The position numbers were made by a program, and so were the translations under genes. A stretch of 64,000 bases of DNA from Dermacentor variabilis (taxonomy: Eukaryota; Arthropoda; Arachnida; Ixodida; Ixodidae): positions 266,807,202-266,871,201 of the forward strand of contig NC_134568.1 in assembly GCF_050947875.1 (NCBI RefSeq). Reading direction: 5' to 3'. The notes under the pieces were generated by a model. That model had not been told where the DNA came from. It did no database searches and saw only the letters and a list, made by a program, of their open reading frames with translations. Positions 21,201 through 34,946 of this stretch are shown here, piece by piece. Each line of letters opens with the position of its first letter. Position 1 is the stretch's first letter.

Positions 21201-24200
21201 CCATTTGGAGAACGGCTAGCTGCCTCTTGTTGTCTATACTGTACAGCGGTAACAATAACTTCGAGTGGGATCGAAGCTATCGCCACCCCGTGGGGTCTGC
21301 TTATAATCTTGGTACTCCAAAGATGTAGACAGTGCGAAGACCAGTCTTTGACCCTTTCTATAGAGCTTAGCAGCACCAGAAGTGGGAAACAAAACCGACT
21401 ACACGCCTTCTCGACAGCTTCGAACGCACACTGGCGTGGGGCATGTACTATTTTTTGGTTATACTGTTCCGGTAGCCATTCGCTGGCACCCGGTCAGCAA
21501 GACAGTTTCAAAACTTACAGAAAATTAGCTACGACGTACACAACGTATCCAAAGTCGCCGTTATGTGCGACTCCTCCGTGCGTCAGGACGCTGAGGCATC
21601 CTTATTAACGAATTTAATGCGTAATCAGCGTTAGGAGCTTAAATATTCGGCAGCCCCACTTTTTCAGTGAGGAGCAGCTTCACGATGTATCTCCTACCAT
21701 CTTGCTTCTTTTCCAAACCCTTTCTTCTGTGTGTTGCTCTGCACCAGGAACGATTCCAGCGTCATGCAGCCGCGAGGTAAGATTCTGTGGCCTTGTGTTA
21801 CCGATTGTGTTTTCTATGTATGACGTCCATAGAGTCGGTTGTGTACACATATATGCCTCTTTGCGCGGTAGCCGTTTGCGACGAGAAAGATTGCTTTCTG
21901 GTCGAAAACGACTTGCACGAGCAAGAGCGCTGCTTAAGTTTCTAGAAGGGGGGAGGGGGGGGGTGTTAACATATCTTATACTCTGGAACCTCTCGAAACC
22001 CGTCGCAAATAACGTCTTAATGCAGATACTGTTAACGCAAGATGACAGAGCTGGTTCTCCTTAGAGCACAGTCGTTTCTTCTTTTCGGGAGGGGCTCTCA
22101 TAACACCCGGTATTGCTAAAATGTTAACAGAAAGTAATTCTGAATTCATCTGACAGAGAAATTCAGTCTAAGTATGTGACGGTCTGCTGTACATTGTTTC
22201 ACAGTTCGTAGGAGTCACCGATAGAAAATAGTGGGAGCTCAAAGCTTCTAAACAAATAAAACCCTGAAATATATTCTACTCTGTGCGTTTTCCTTTGTTT
22301 CTTCCTTTGTTTTCAACAGGCTTATTTTCTTTCGAAACAATTTGATGATATAGGGAGTTCTATGGAGCGAATGCCGGGGATGGCCAAAGAGCGCCTCGAA
22401 GCAGTTTCAGAACAGCAGTCCTAAATCGTCATTAAAAGTGAAAAATATGCAGCGCAGTTTTATATAACGTCGAAGTTTCCCAGAGAAACATTCAATCAAG
22501 GGATGGGCAGCATATCTCAAACCTGCATACTAAGCTTACACGCGGATTTTGATTAAAGTACTGCTGTTGCATGTCCTTCACAGTGATAGGAGTCGACCTG
22601 CACACACTCGGCCCAGAATTTCCCCTCGGATGTGTGGGGCGTATGGCGGAGGCGGCTTCACTGGGCGGTGCTCCTTTTGATAACACAGGTGCGAGAAATA
22701 GCCAGTGTGGCTGCAGAATGTAATCACACTCGGCTTTCTTACAGAGCATTTCGACCTCGCCTGAATGCACCGGCGAATGAGCTGAGTTTTCCATAAACAT
22801 TTCTTCGGTCTGAATGTCGACAAAGATGGCTGCCAAGACAACTACTGGGCTCGGTGCCAACTTTTGTTTTCAGAATTGAGAAACTGACGCCGGACCTTGA
22901 GACGCGAAGAAGATATAGTGACGGTGTTACTTAGCAACGAGATGGCGCATACGGCACCCTCACATGCAGCTGCCACGTGCTAGCACGCCTGCTCTTCATT
23001 GAACATGCATCGCCGTCATGTTGTAAGAGACTTCGTTGGGCGGGAATACTTACTTGCAAACAGTTTTTTTTTACGCTCTCACTGTTAACCTTTCAAAGCA
23101 CCAGCTATCACTGACATTGTACGTTCTTGCACAAATCCGCATACCCAGGCAAAGGACATAACACCATCGCATTCACAGCTTTGACTTGGCCGCCAAAGGA
23201 ATGTCTTCTCCTATCGCGTTCGACGACGTATTAAAGGGCATCTATGCACAACAACGCTTGCACTACTGAGCTGATGGAACGTGGAACTTCAGTTTTTGGA
23301 CTGTCACGTTATGCTGTGCCGTAAACCTTGCAATATATTTAGGTCATGATCGAAAAAAAATCTTCCATCAGCGTACTGACACTCATACTAGTCGCCCTAA
23401 ATTGCCACCGTGCTCAAAGACAGGACGAAGTAAGACACACACACACACACAGTCAGAGCTGTGCGTGTGCATGTGTCTACTCATTCTTTGACCACTACAG
23501 TCTTATAACGGTGAACCAACGAACCAATTGAATCGAACCAATTCGATTCCCTTGCCCTAAACTGGCCAGGACTGGAAATGTTCCCGGTACACTAATGCAA
23601 GACTGGGCATGTACTGAACGCATTGTAACAGCACTATTATTACTGTTACAGCAGTACATAATTTATAGCAGAGACTCGGAAGCCTATGGAAGCAATAACA
23701 ACATTTAAAATTTTGAATTCTCGAGCTCGGAGTGCGAGTAATTGCGAAGCATTCAGCTATACGAGACGACCTACGCCTAGCATTTACGGATGACCAACAG
23801 TTCAAGAAATTAGAAAAAGAGGAGACGTGCCGTCCATGCAAAGCACGTGCTGTATAACGAGTCTTCATTCATAAAACAGTGCGCAACTTTCTTAAGGGTG
23901 AAATGCATGCTTAAGTCTGCCCCATATGGCATAATGGAGAACTGCTAAATAGGTTGATACCTTAACTGCAGAGATCCTCTAAACGTATGTGATACACGTG
24001 CTGCTTATTTATTATGAGGGCGGAAAATCTCTGCACCAGACTGTACCTCTTCTACAGGTTGCGAATGCTTTACAGAGCTGCACGAACACTAAACGCAGCT
24101 AAGAAATGCAGGCTGTCGGAACTTGTTCCTAATTTAGTTACTTACCGCTTAAAAGGTCCTAAAGTGTTATACCTATAGGAAACAAAGCTTACAAATTTTC

Positions 24201-25029
24201 TCAAGGGCTGTTTTATGCGTGAAACAGCTCATGATCCAGAATTTAAGCTTTCGACATTCCTTGCACTTGTGTGTACTGGTCATGTTGAAGTATGTACCAC
24301 CATTTATCTCGAATTCAACGCTATGATTAGGATAAATATCTCAAGCCTAGACGAAGGAAGAAGCCACTTGGGACTCTAATGCGGTTGAATGACGGAAAAG
24401 CCGTTTACTGACTGCAGCATAGGTCAAAGATCGCTGCGCACCTTCACGCGCACATCTCTTCTCTACGGCATCCATCACGGATGTTGCTTCGCGACGCACC
24501 ACCTAAGCCTGCTCGCGCTTGCAGTACTGTCTACAGGCCAACGTGTCTTGTTGATCAAGTCTTGGTAGATGGTGATGTATCCATACAGTTGTAGTCTATT
24601 TTCTTCCTGCTTCATTTCTTCTAGATTTTTTCATAGTATTAATACATTCGGAAACGCAGAAGAATATTGTAGGATTCTCCAGCAGTCAATTAGTATCTCA
24701 TAGCAATCAACAAGTTGCACATAGCTCCTGCCGCTTTTCGCGCAGACGGTGTGACTAAGAACATAGCGGGAACGGCAATACCGGGGGCCAGTAATGTTCC
24801 GGATGTAGCCGAAATATCGTGATAGCAGACAGGCGATATACGAGCCCTATTTTTCCAGTTCAAGCTCGCTACGCAGCAAAACACGAAAGCACGAGCGTTC
24901 CAATGCTGATTCACGCCTAAGCGCCTTCTGCTCCATGCGCTGAAGGCAGCGCCGTGCAACCTGGCGCATAAGCCGTTGTCACTCTACGTGCACGGCAACG
25001 CGCGTAAAGCGGAGGCTTCGCTGTCCTTT

Positions 25030-25720
25030 TCGCCAACCGCTTTGTACGAGTGTGTTCGCCCGACGCTTCGTGTAACGCACGAAGCAGCCCGGCGGCGGCA
25101 GCGGCGCTTGTCGCGCGCGCGAGCCATAGGAGCGTCGCGGGAAGCGTGGCCGGAAGCCTCGAGGCGGCCGACCATGGCAGCGGGGCCCGGGCGCTCGGCC
25201 ATTAGGAAATGAAGCGCCGTACGTGACACAGCCTATCGAACAGCTTGGTCCAAAAGTCGCCGGCTCTCGCTGGCTTGGCAGAAAACACAGAGAAATGGTA
25301 GCGCAGGCGTACGCAGAAAAAAAGAAAGAAAACACGAAGAGGAACAAAAAAAAAAAGAAAGAAGAAGAAAGGCGGGAGGGTCGCGATCTCTGTACGCGCA
25401 AAGAACCACGAAAAGGGGGAGGAGGACATCTGTTGTGCCCGTCGTCATTGGCCGCGGCCGATCACGTGAGCAGGGGCGTCACGTAGTTCTCGCAATAATT
25501 ATCTGTTCAGCCACGAGCGCGCGCAATTAGAAGACTTCAATATATATACGGGCCATTTTGCCTCGCCTCGGCCCCCTCTCCCACAGCGTTTTCTTTCTTT
25601 CTTTTTTTTTTCCGCGGAACGCTTTCTTTTGCTGGCTGCCCACGGCCGCTGGCCGCTGGGCAGCGCGGCTCGCGTACGCGGCCGCTTCATTACGGCGCCA
25701 GACTGACGGTGCTCGTGGCC
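25030..25720. other. GC-rich block in the intron
   Basis: CpG-rich segment with an E-box CACGTG inside GATCACGTGAGC at about 25459 and a TATA-like TATATATACGG at about 25541. A purine-rich A/G run lies at 25315-25375. A candidate enhancer or alternative promoter, without direct support. Confidence 0.25.
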
Positions 25721-26516
25721 CGTCTGTTAGGCCGGAAACGCTAATTGCGTATACACTAGAACGGCTTTCCGAATTAGTGCCACCGTTGGTTCATGCCCGC
25801 GGACCCTGCTCCTGTGTCATGAAGCGTCACCGCACTATATATGTACGCTGCAGCCCGCACCCCTTTTACGCTCCGTGTTTCTTTTTGTACTGCCGCTAGA
25901 ACAACAGTCGACACTAACCCGCTCGACAACAGCTGAGCGCCAGCGCAACTCGTGAGCTTGCGTTGCCGCGTTATGCACACTCGCGGGGGACGTCGACACG
26001 GCAAACAACGATGTCTGCCAGGGACGCTGTGTTTTACCGCGTGTTCCCACTTGGGGGGCATTGTTTGTTTTGAATGAAAGAACCATCGCGCAGGGTTGAA
26101 GGTAGGGATTAGGACACAAGAGGGCAGGCACCCAAAGCGATCCGAATTTCCGTAGACAAGCTAACGACACATTTTTTAAACATATGCATGCATGGCGAGG
26201 CGCACCAGAAATAGCAGCGTCAGTTACTCGGCCAAGCCTGTGGGACGCTGCTTAAACAGCTGTGAAGGACCAGGCGTAACCAGATGCTTAACAGGACACC
26301 GTCTGTCTCAACCAGTGAATCACTTCGACAGCAAGCTTAAGCTCCAGGCCGACTGTAATCTCTCCGTTGAACGCCTGGGAAACACTAAACTAAGCTGATC
26401 AAGCAACTGCTTAACTGATTTGAAGAAAATATGTTCATTTAAGAAACAGCTCGATTATTTGACTGCTTGCGCCGATATTCTAACCCGGGCCTCAATTTCT
26501 GTTAAATAAATAACAA

Positions 26517-26538
26517 ATATATATATATATATATATAT
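26517..26538. repeat. (AT)n microsatellite
   Basis: Short pure AT repeat. Confidence 0.9.
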
Positions 26539-27014
26539 GGTGCCGCGGGATCTTGGGAGCGACCGATGTCGAGCGCGCTAGCGTGTTCCTCCGTCGCGCT
26601 ACGTGCCCGTGAGCCATCATCTTCTTCACCGAATCTGGAGGCGATAGTCGTGCCGCTACAGGGCACTTCCAGTGCGAAGTGTGAGTGAAATATGTGCAAA
26701 AGGCGCGCACAGTTAGGGACACAGTTACGGGCACTGTAACCGCGACGCTAGCCATCCCCGAGGTTGCTGATGTTGGACCCCGGAACAGTGGCTCTGCGGA
26801 CAGCTGGGTCGTGTTGCTACCCGTCTAAAACGGATAAGTATGATGTAATAGTTTACTACTCACGTAAAATATACGATACTAATATACTTAAATATATGAA
26901 AGTTCTGCGAAATTCCTACTTACAAGTCAGCCGTATTTCAGAGCCGTTTATGATATATCATGTTTGTCTACGTTATATGACCCAATAGATGCAGTTTAGA
27001 GAACTGTGATATAT

Positions 27015-27028
27015 ATGCGTGCGTGTGT

Positions 27029-27072
<44 letters not shown>

Positions 27073-27090
27073 GTGTGTGCGTGTGCGCGC

Positions 27091-27121
<31 letters not shown>
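27015..27121. repeat. (GT)n microsatellite
   Basis: About 100 bp of GT repeats interrupted by GC steps. The frames through it are repeat artefacts. Confidence 0.95.
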
Positions 27122-27126
<5 letters not shown>

Positions 27127-29537
27127 GCTCTATTACAGAGCCGTGAACTTCATTCTTTTTTTGCGATTTTGGAATTTTTTCTCAGAACATGTTGGTGTAA
27201 AGTAAAAAAATAATGCTACTGATAGTCGGGAGATTAGATTTTTCTTTCTTTTTTTTCAATACAGCTTTCATACATTTCAATACAAGATTGTTAAATGTAT
27301 GTAAAAAAATCTAATTTATCCGTTCCCGTGTGTTTAGAAAACAGCTGTTTAAATAAAGCTTCCTCTTAAGAAAAAGCCATAATAAGGAAACCAACTTCCA
27401 TCGCGTGATGCAAAAATAAAAGAAGAAAATATGCAGACGTGTCTTATGATCTCTCCAGGCACGAAAAAATAAAAAGAAACATCACAACAATTTAACAGCA
27501 ACATTTACGTGTCTTCCTCTCTCACACGCCCGCCTGTTTGTTGTCACGGCAAGTTTATTCTTTTATTCTAAATTATCGACGCTAATGAAAAGCTCAATAC
27601 CAACGCTTCCGCGCGCAAGCACTGAAAGTATTAAACTGAAGAAGAGAAGGCAGCCTGAACGATTCAAAAATCTGTTCGCAAGAAATTAGCCACTGAGCTC
27701 TAGCTTGTGCGTAATATGGTAAATGCCGCGAACACTACTCGACTCTTTTTGTCTGTTGTTTGGCGCAGGCATGATTGAATGTGGAGTCATCGATAAGCGA
27801 GGAACGAGAAAGAACCTGTCGACGTAAAAAAAGAAGAAAAAGAAATATCGACGTTACTTTTTTTCCTGGTCGCGAACTATTTTAAGTCTAGAGAGAGAAT
27901 AAAAGGATAGGACGATAGCATAAGCTCAGGCAATGACGCGCTTTTTTTTATTTTTCTTTCCCGCTTTTCTAAGGAAAGCGATGAAACAAAAGAGCACTAC
28001 AGACGATCATCCATCACAAACGGCAGGTGAGGAGAGAAAGCTTACCTTGTTTGTTGCAAGTTCACAATCGCTTGAAAGACAGCACGCGAACGCCTTCTCG
28101 TGTTTAACATAACTTGCGCGTGGTCTCTGTCTGCTTTTCTTCCCTTCTGTGTATACATGTTTTCTGACTACTTTTCAACGCTTCCGTTCTGCCTCATTCC
28201 GTTCTGCTGAGGGGCATGCTTCATCGGCGTCGTACGAAAAGGCTAGATTGCGTGCGTTCTTGTTGACACGGGCGTCCCCACCTCGGTTACGCTTATTTCG
28301 GCGCACCTGTAGGCAGACGTATTTGCACTGCAAGTTGCGTGAACGCCCATGAATGATGTTGACGGAAAGCCATACTTGACAAATGCATTAGTGAAGGACG
28401 TACGGAAGTCGTCCTGCGGCGCTCAATGAGGTCGCGCGACAGTTTTGTAGGAAAAGGGACGTGAGACTGCAGCCTGGCTTTGAGTATCTTATAGAAGTCG
28501 GCCCTGTTTCCACTGTCACTTTGTTTCCTCAAAGACTTTGGAGGTTATTATACATAAGGCCACTAGTTTTTCAAGCAGTCGAGTGTAGCATTCACGTTAT
28601 TTTGACGTACAGCAGCTGGTTACTATTCCCACGAGGGCCGAGAGCAGGCTCCAACCTGAAGCTGTGGCGGGGAAAATAAAATTGAAGTCCCATGCCCAGG
28701 TCATCTGATACTCGCATGCGATACTGAATGCGACATGCGTCAACAGAAAATGGCCCTTGGTTCTCCCATTAGATCAATCTATCTGCCGATTACATTACTG
28801 TAATCACACATATGAGCTCGTGGAATTTTTTTGGTGCGACTTGTCTTGCGTTCAGAGCGCCCACTAACGCCTCTCTCGTGACAATCCCGATACATCCATG
28901 GTTGACCAACACGCTATAATAATTGAGCACTGGCATAGGTCCCTTATTTCCGACCCTGCGCCCAGAAAGTGAAGCTTGTAAGTTTAACGTAATGCACAAA
29001 CTATGGCGTACACATGATGGGTGAAACGATTATGGTTGCTTATAGTTTGAACGTAAAACAGCGAACACATTTCTCACTCGTGGACGTTGAAAGGGCTAGC
29101 TTCAGCAGCGATTTAAGCAAGCCAGGAGAACAAGGATGTACGTTGTGTTTAGTTCAGTGTAGTGCTTCTACTTCGACACAGACGAAAATGAGCCTAATTG
29201 CTCTTTAACCCGCGATTTCCGTGGAATAAGGATAGGCTGTCGATAGAGAAATAAGAAAGTTGTAAGTATGGCTTCGTCTTAAATGTAGTCACACTGATAT
29301 CGTGATACTGATGAGTGAGTGAACCTAGCGGGCACAATTCTGAGGGAATGCAGCAGCGTTTTATATCGAAGATATTCTAACGATTACAGAAGATGAGTGC
29401 GTAGTCAAACTCTTTGTCAGGTAATTGAAAATGTGCATACATGCATATACAAAAGACTCTCGCTGGTGTAAAAGATTAGAATTGTATCTCTTACGATGAT
29501 GTTGGCTGTCCAAACTGTAGATAGACGCAGGCTCAGT

Positions 29538-29643
29538 ACGCGTTGATGATTTATCCTCAAGGTAGCCTGGGGCTAAATTGTCCCTATATATATATAGGGA
29601 CAATTTAGCCCCAGGCTACCTTTAGGATAAATCATTAATGCGT
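29538..29643. repeat. spacerless near-perfect palindrome, 53-bp arms
   Basis: The centre is TCCCTATATA/TATATAGGGA at 29590/29591. Left and right arms (29538-29590, 29591-29643) are reverse complements at 50 of 53 positions, and two of the three mismatches are G/T. Inner arm words are AGCCTGGGGCTAAATTG and CAATTTAGCCCCAGGCT. No coding sequence. Confidence 0.95.
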
Positions 29644-30439
29644 GTGCGTGTGCCCGTGTTGTCCATTAGCTTGATCGCCGCTCAGTCTCTTTCGTACTTA
29701 TGTAGCCTTCTGTACCGTCTTATACGCAGGCACAAACAATAATGCACTGACTAATTTTGTATGCATGACGCAACAATCTGGTGCTGGCTCCTAACTCCTG
29801 TCACACACGAGGAGGGCAAAAAGGTATGTCAACCAAACTCGTCGCGAAAGCAAGGCCGACGTACATGGTATACGTATATATATGTACTGAAATAACTGCA
29901 TTAATGATGATGTAATGTTGCGTAATTACATGATATTTTTTCATTATTTGCACTATGTTCTTCGTTCCGTTGTCAGACCTTACTTTCTTTTTCGGACCCT
30001 TTATTTCTTTCATTCATGTCGAGTTCTTTCTTCCGCTTTTTTTTAATGCATGTACGTCGAGCTTGTCGCGTTTCGAGTCGACTTTGGGTGATATTCTTTT
30101 TTTCTTTTTTACCAAGAGGCCAGGTGGGGCCGGTTGCGGAGATAGAGCAGTCTATGGTGCAATGGGGTTAATTTTCTACTATACTGACGCTCATTAAGCC
30201 GATGCCGTTAATTTTACCTGCTTTGCCACTAATTCTCGCTTCTTGCCTTGTTGAGACCTACATTTTGATACCTTCTTTTGATTCGCTAAGATGCTCTGGA
30301 GGCGCGAAAGGGCAATTTCTTTCTTTATTTTTTACCAAGAGGCCAGATGGATAACCTGGCGTGCTGCAAAACCGCATTAAGTCTCCAAAAGACTTTTCTT
30401 CAAAGCTCGCCTGCGCATCATAATATTATACTGCGGGCA

Positions 30440-30960
30440 ATTGACGCTGGTCCCTCTTTTGTCACCACTTTCGCAGCGGCCCCGGCGCGCGCATGCTCAT
30501 TACGACGGCGACGCTGCAGGCATGCCACGCACACAGCGTCGTTTGTCATACCGTCGGTGGCACCGTGCGTACAGCACAGTAAGCCGGATAGCGTCAATCA
30601 AATCCGCGTCGTCCTTCTCACCTACGAAGCGAGCCCCCCTCGCTACACAGCGTGTGCCGCAGTTGCCGAGTCTCGCGGACGCCAAAATAACCGCTCCAGG
30701 ATCGATCACACCGTGCGGCCACACTGGGCGTGCGACCGCTTACGCAGGGATGGAAGCGAAAAGAAAGCCGCAGTCGCTGCGCAAACGGCGATTCCCCTTC
30801 TGTCAACGACGCTTCCCTTCTGTGTTGGTGATACGGAGGGGCTGCGCACACGGCGTGAACGGCGTCGGCGCTCTTGTTTACGGCCGCGGGAGGCCACTAA
30901 TGAGAAGCCCTGCCTCTAATTTTCTGCACAGCATGGCCCGCACTGGCAATGGCGCTGCTT
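30440..30960. other. GC-rich block in the intron
   Basis: High GC with open frames in several phases on both strands, which is expected from composition. No domain recognised. Confidence 0.25.
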
Positions 30961-31176
30961 AGGTAGTCACTGGCCGTACCCGCACACGGCTACGTATTTA
31001 GCCGGGGGGATACCGTGGCAGCTCATCGCTCTTGCTCTCCATGTGCCGCCGGCCCCGGCATGAGTCTAGCGTAGTTGCGGTAATATCATGAGAAACTGTG
31101 TTGGGGATTTCTGTCAATGCCACTTTTTGCAAACTCGTTTGCTGAACGGTGATTGGGATAGGAATTTCATAAGTAC

Positions 31177-31179
<3 letters not shown>

Positions 31180-31237
<58 letters not shown>
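31180..31237. repeat. (AT)n microsatellite
   Basis: About 58 bp of AT repeats. Confidence 0.95.
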
Positions 31238-31240
<3 letters not shown>

Positions 31241-31799
31241 AAACACGCATTACCGCGGACTACAAGGATATTTCCAGGTTTGTTGTAAGAGGAAAGAGCC
31301 CAGTGCGCGCCAATAACTGCGCTTCTATGCCATTGCCTTTCCTTCACTGCCTTTTCAATTACCCCCCCTCCCCATCTCCCCCCTTTTACGTAATTAAAAC
31401 CCAACTCTCATGCATGCAGTATAGGAGGTGTCATGCGTTCAGGGCCGTTGCTTGAATTATTCCTAAGATGTTTTCCGATATCTCTACGAAGGCTATATGC
31501 TCGCACTGCATCAGACGTGTAAATGCAAAATTTGTTTGTGTTGTTTCAAGTGATCACGGCTTGTTAAAGACGATTCGAAAGTTAATAAGCCTCCTAAGTA
31601 TAGGTAACTATGAACCTAGGCTAATGTCGTCAGTGAGCAGCTGTTTCAGAAATATTTGTCAGAAACTATCCTGGCTACAATTTTCGATAACATACGTGTC
31701 GTTTCCACTAGCTTCAACCAGTAATGTCGTTCGCCCAACGCCCACATTGCAACTCGGTCGATTCGCGTGCAAGGAGATGATCGTGTCGTGGCCGCTCCT

Positions 31800-32920
31800 C
31801 TCGCTTTAATAACGGGCAGATGCAAGGCGTGCCTTTCACCAGAGAACAGAAAAAGGAAGCCAAGCGTCGCTACGCCGCGCTCGTGATCATCAGTACACCT
31901 TTGTTTACCGTTGCCAGCAGAGCGTGGGTGCCCTGCGTGCGTGGCTATGGCTATGTGGCCGCGATGAGAAGCCGACTTGTTGGACGCGGCACCTGCGGAG
32001 ACGACTCCGCGCGGGCCCGCAGCGCCCGTGCGGTGCACTGCGTTCGGCGCTCGGCCACACTGAGGCCCCCACGTAATCCTTTAACAACAGATAGCGTGAC
32101 TTGCGCCTATAAATATTTCCCGAGATGTTTCCCCGAGTCACGCCAAGGTGACAAAGAGCCACGCCTGCACCGTAGCGCAGCAACGCTTCGCGAGGCCCTG
32201 CTGCGGCGTCGTTTCACCCGCAGACGAGAGCCACGCTTGAAAACGGTGCGGCGGCGAGGAAGGTACCATCACCGCCCCCCCCCCTTTCCCGCCCCCTGAA
32301 TAGGAGGAGAGAGAGGAGGGGTGGTACCTGGGCCCGAGATAGTGCGCCTCGCACGCCAGCCACTAAGCGCCCGCATTTGTTCGCGCTCGCGCTGGCCACG
32401 ATAGGATCCCGCCGCGGAGCAGTCTCATTTGCAGAGTGATCGAAGGAACGCCGAGAAGCGGCCACGCGATCATTAGCCTTCGCGAAGGACTCGGTTTCAA
32501 CGCGCCGTGTTGCTCCAGATCTCGGCTTCGATAAGTGCGCCCACCGCGCTCGAGCTGCTCATCTGCGAAGCCATCAGCGAACCCTCGGCGACAGGCCATC
32601 TGTCGCCCGGGCCGCACGCGCATTCTCGAAGGAGAACCAGCCGGGCCCGACGCTCCGGATTAAAGGGATTACGCACGCTCGTCGCGCACGCGAGCGTGTT
32701 GCTCACTTCGCAGCCGTTAGGTCACAGGTGTAATGGTCGAATCCGCCGGGAAGGAGAGACGCGTGATCTGCGAGGCTTTAAAGCGTTCGCCACTCGGAAC
32801 CGCCGGTCTGCTTTTTTTGCCTGACGAATGGAGACATTGCGCGGACCACGTGAGCAGCAGTGTAAGCTGAAAGTATGCTCTGCGTGGCCGCGTAGCGCAT
32901 AGGCAGCCGAGTCGGGGCAG
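31800..32920. other. largest GC-rich block in the intron
   Basis: About 1.1 kb of GC/CpG-rich sequence with a C-run at 32275 and a GATCATTAG segment near 32470. No coding exon recognised; possible regulatory region. Confidence 0.25.
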
Positions 32921-34750
32921 CGCACATCTGCTGGTCTTGTTTGTTGGAACGAAAATATTCCCGCTGAGGATGGTAAATGTCAACCCACTTTCACGATTAC
33001 AAAGAGCGACCAATGCAAGTACTGACAAAACCAAATCAGGATGAACTCACTTAGGCGCTCTAGTTTTACTCCTTTGATCCGCTGCAACTTTTCCAAATAC
33101 GCAAGATGCTCCGCGACGCATGATTCGAACAAGCTTTACGAATCAAGACGAACTAGCTTTTCAGATACTACTTCATTTACGGTGTATAGGTTTATTTTGT
33201 GTCCTAATAAAAGCAGTACGCACTAAATGTCAAATTATATATTTATCTATAATCCTGGTCACTAACGCTCTCTAAATTCTAAAACCCGACAAAAGCATTA
33301 GTTTATTTTACTGCAGCCGCCAAAATGCCGAAAAAATGTCGCGGAAACATATCGATTGAACCCACCAAGGTGTTTGTTCCATGTATGCTCTATGGGCGAA
33401 GGGTGTGGTGGGGAAAAATAAGAGGAAGAAAGAAATGATATAGCTGCCAGTATAGGTTGTTCAATGGACTACAGTCGCGTTATTCTGTAACGCAATTCTG
33501 GGTGTTTCCATGTTCGAGGACGGAAATTTAACTCCGATCTTTTGCTTGCATAGCCTCCACGTAACTGATCCGCATTAGTTTTGGCCACAGTTAACACCAG
33601 TGTGCATCCGTCGCATTTGATCAACAGTTATGACGATGGGGCGCTGGGCACCACATTGTGTGCCTGCTGTTTGAGGAGCATATCCGTATATGTGAAACGC
33701 AACACCCTTGCGCCGAGATGCTAATGCAAATTTTTTTAATTTTCGTAACCTTATTGCACAAATTAATTAATTAATTTGTAGTTTTATTAAGCAGAAGATC
33801 ATTCAGTGACGTCCGTTCCCCGTTTCATTATGCCATGCATTGGCATCTCTCGTGAATTAGGTGTCACATGGCAGCTAATTCTGTCCTCAATCGGCACTGA
33901 TGCGTGCATTCGGTCCTATCAAAATAGTTTTGCCTATAGTTTAACCAAGTAATGGGGGCATCATTGGCGTTTCACTAAACGCTTAATATGCGTTTCGGAC
34001 ATGTTGCGCTACCGAACTATAAAGATGCGACATACATTCGAAAAATTCCGTATGTTTGCCGGTTTCTTTTTTTTTTTTTTTTTTTTTTTGTAGAGCATAC
34101 GTACCGTTTTATCAACTCCCCGTTGGCTTTCCGTACGAGTAATGCGGAAAGTTTAGGGCATAAAGACTACGGAGATTTTTTATCTGCACATTTCTTATTT
34201 TATTATTTTAGAATAGCGAGGGCTACCTTTATCATTTTGCTGCGTGTCTGTACTTTGGAGGAAGAGAGGCCGCTGAATGCCCATTCACTTGGCACGTCGA
34301 ACTATTATATCGGCAAGATGGCGCGTATATAAGCAACCAGGCAGAAATTTGGCTTGCCCACAGCAGCGCCATAACCCACACACTACACTGAGTGGAGGAA
34401 ACAGTTGTCAGTAGCACATGCCGTAATGTTGCTGGACCAAGCTTGGCTGGACGCATCGGGAAAAAGCGAACGTTTATATAGGCGCGCATCTGTTGTCGTT
34501 CAGTATGTCGTGCCATTTCCGTTGCCTCCCCAGGGCCTCCCTACCGGAAGCTCTCAGCTTATTTTAGCTACACACTCAAACCGCCGTAGCGTCTCCGCTT
34601 TTGTCGGGTTTTAGAATTTAGAGACCTTGGCAAGTTCCATGCGAGCGCTGGTTCCGCATAGCGTTCCACAGTCTCCCCTCTGTGGCATGTTCTCTCCGCT
34701 TTCTTCGCTAGCTGTTAGCACTAACAGTGTAGATATTTCGGCTTGTTGGT

Positions 34751-34905
34751 GTAACATTCTGCAATCTTTTTTTTTTCTGTAGCACGAATAGCACAAGGAC
34801 GTAGAAGAGAAAACAGACACACACATAGCGCCTGTGTGTGTCTGTTTTCTCTTCTACGTCCTTGTGCTATTTGCGCTACAGGAAAAAACTGCAAAATGTT
34901 AGCAC
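34751..34905. mobile_element. foldback/hairpin element, about 48-bp arms
   Basis: Arms 34778-34825 and 34833-34880 are reverse complements at 46 of 48 positions around a 7-base loop. The inner words are AAAACAGACACACACA and TGTGTGTGTCTGTTTT. Looser pairing (AACATTCTGCA against TGCAAAATGTT) extends to about 34752 and 34900. A diverged hairpin with the same words is at 38724-38786. Short foldback or MITE type. Confidence 0.75.
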
Positions 34906-34932
34906 TAAGCGTGCTGTCTTAATACCAGGGAA

Positions 34933-34946
34933 TCGAGACACCCTGT
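34933..34946. repeat. target-site duplication, left copy
   Basis: TCGAGACACCCTGT, identical to 36785-36798, flanking the RTE-like LINE. Confidence 0.9.

Larger units (their letters stand above)
21201..29537. other. 5' part of the scrt intron, no exon recognised
   Basis: Mostly AT-rich unique-looking sequence. It includes the GC-rich block at 25030-25720 and microsatellites at 23436 (CA), 26517 (AT) and 27019 (GT). Open frames at 22492-22860 and 26492-26755 (minus) are unrecognised. Confidence 0.4.
29644..34750. other. intron segment without exon; GC-rich blocks and an (AT)n tract
   Basis: Holds GC-rich blocks at 30440-30960 and 31800-32920 and the (AT)n tract at 31180. A poly-T run lies at 34072-34089. 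No coding or named repeat recognised. Confidence 0.4.

Noticed and set aside
22492..22860. 122-codon minus-strand frame as an exon
   Set aside because: No domain similarity recognised. The region could be an unnamed repeat, but no second copy was seen in the window.
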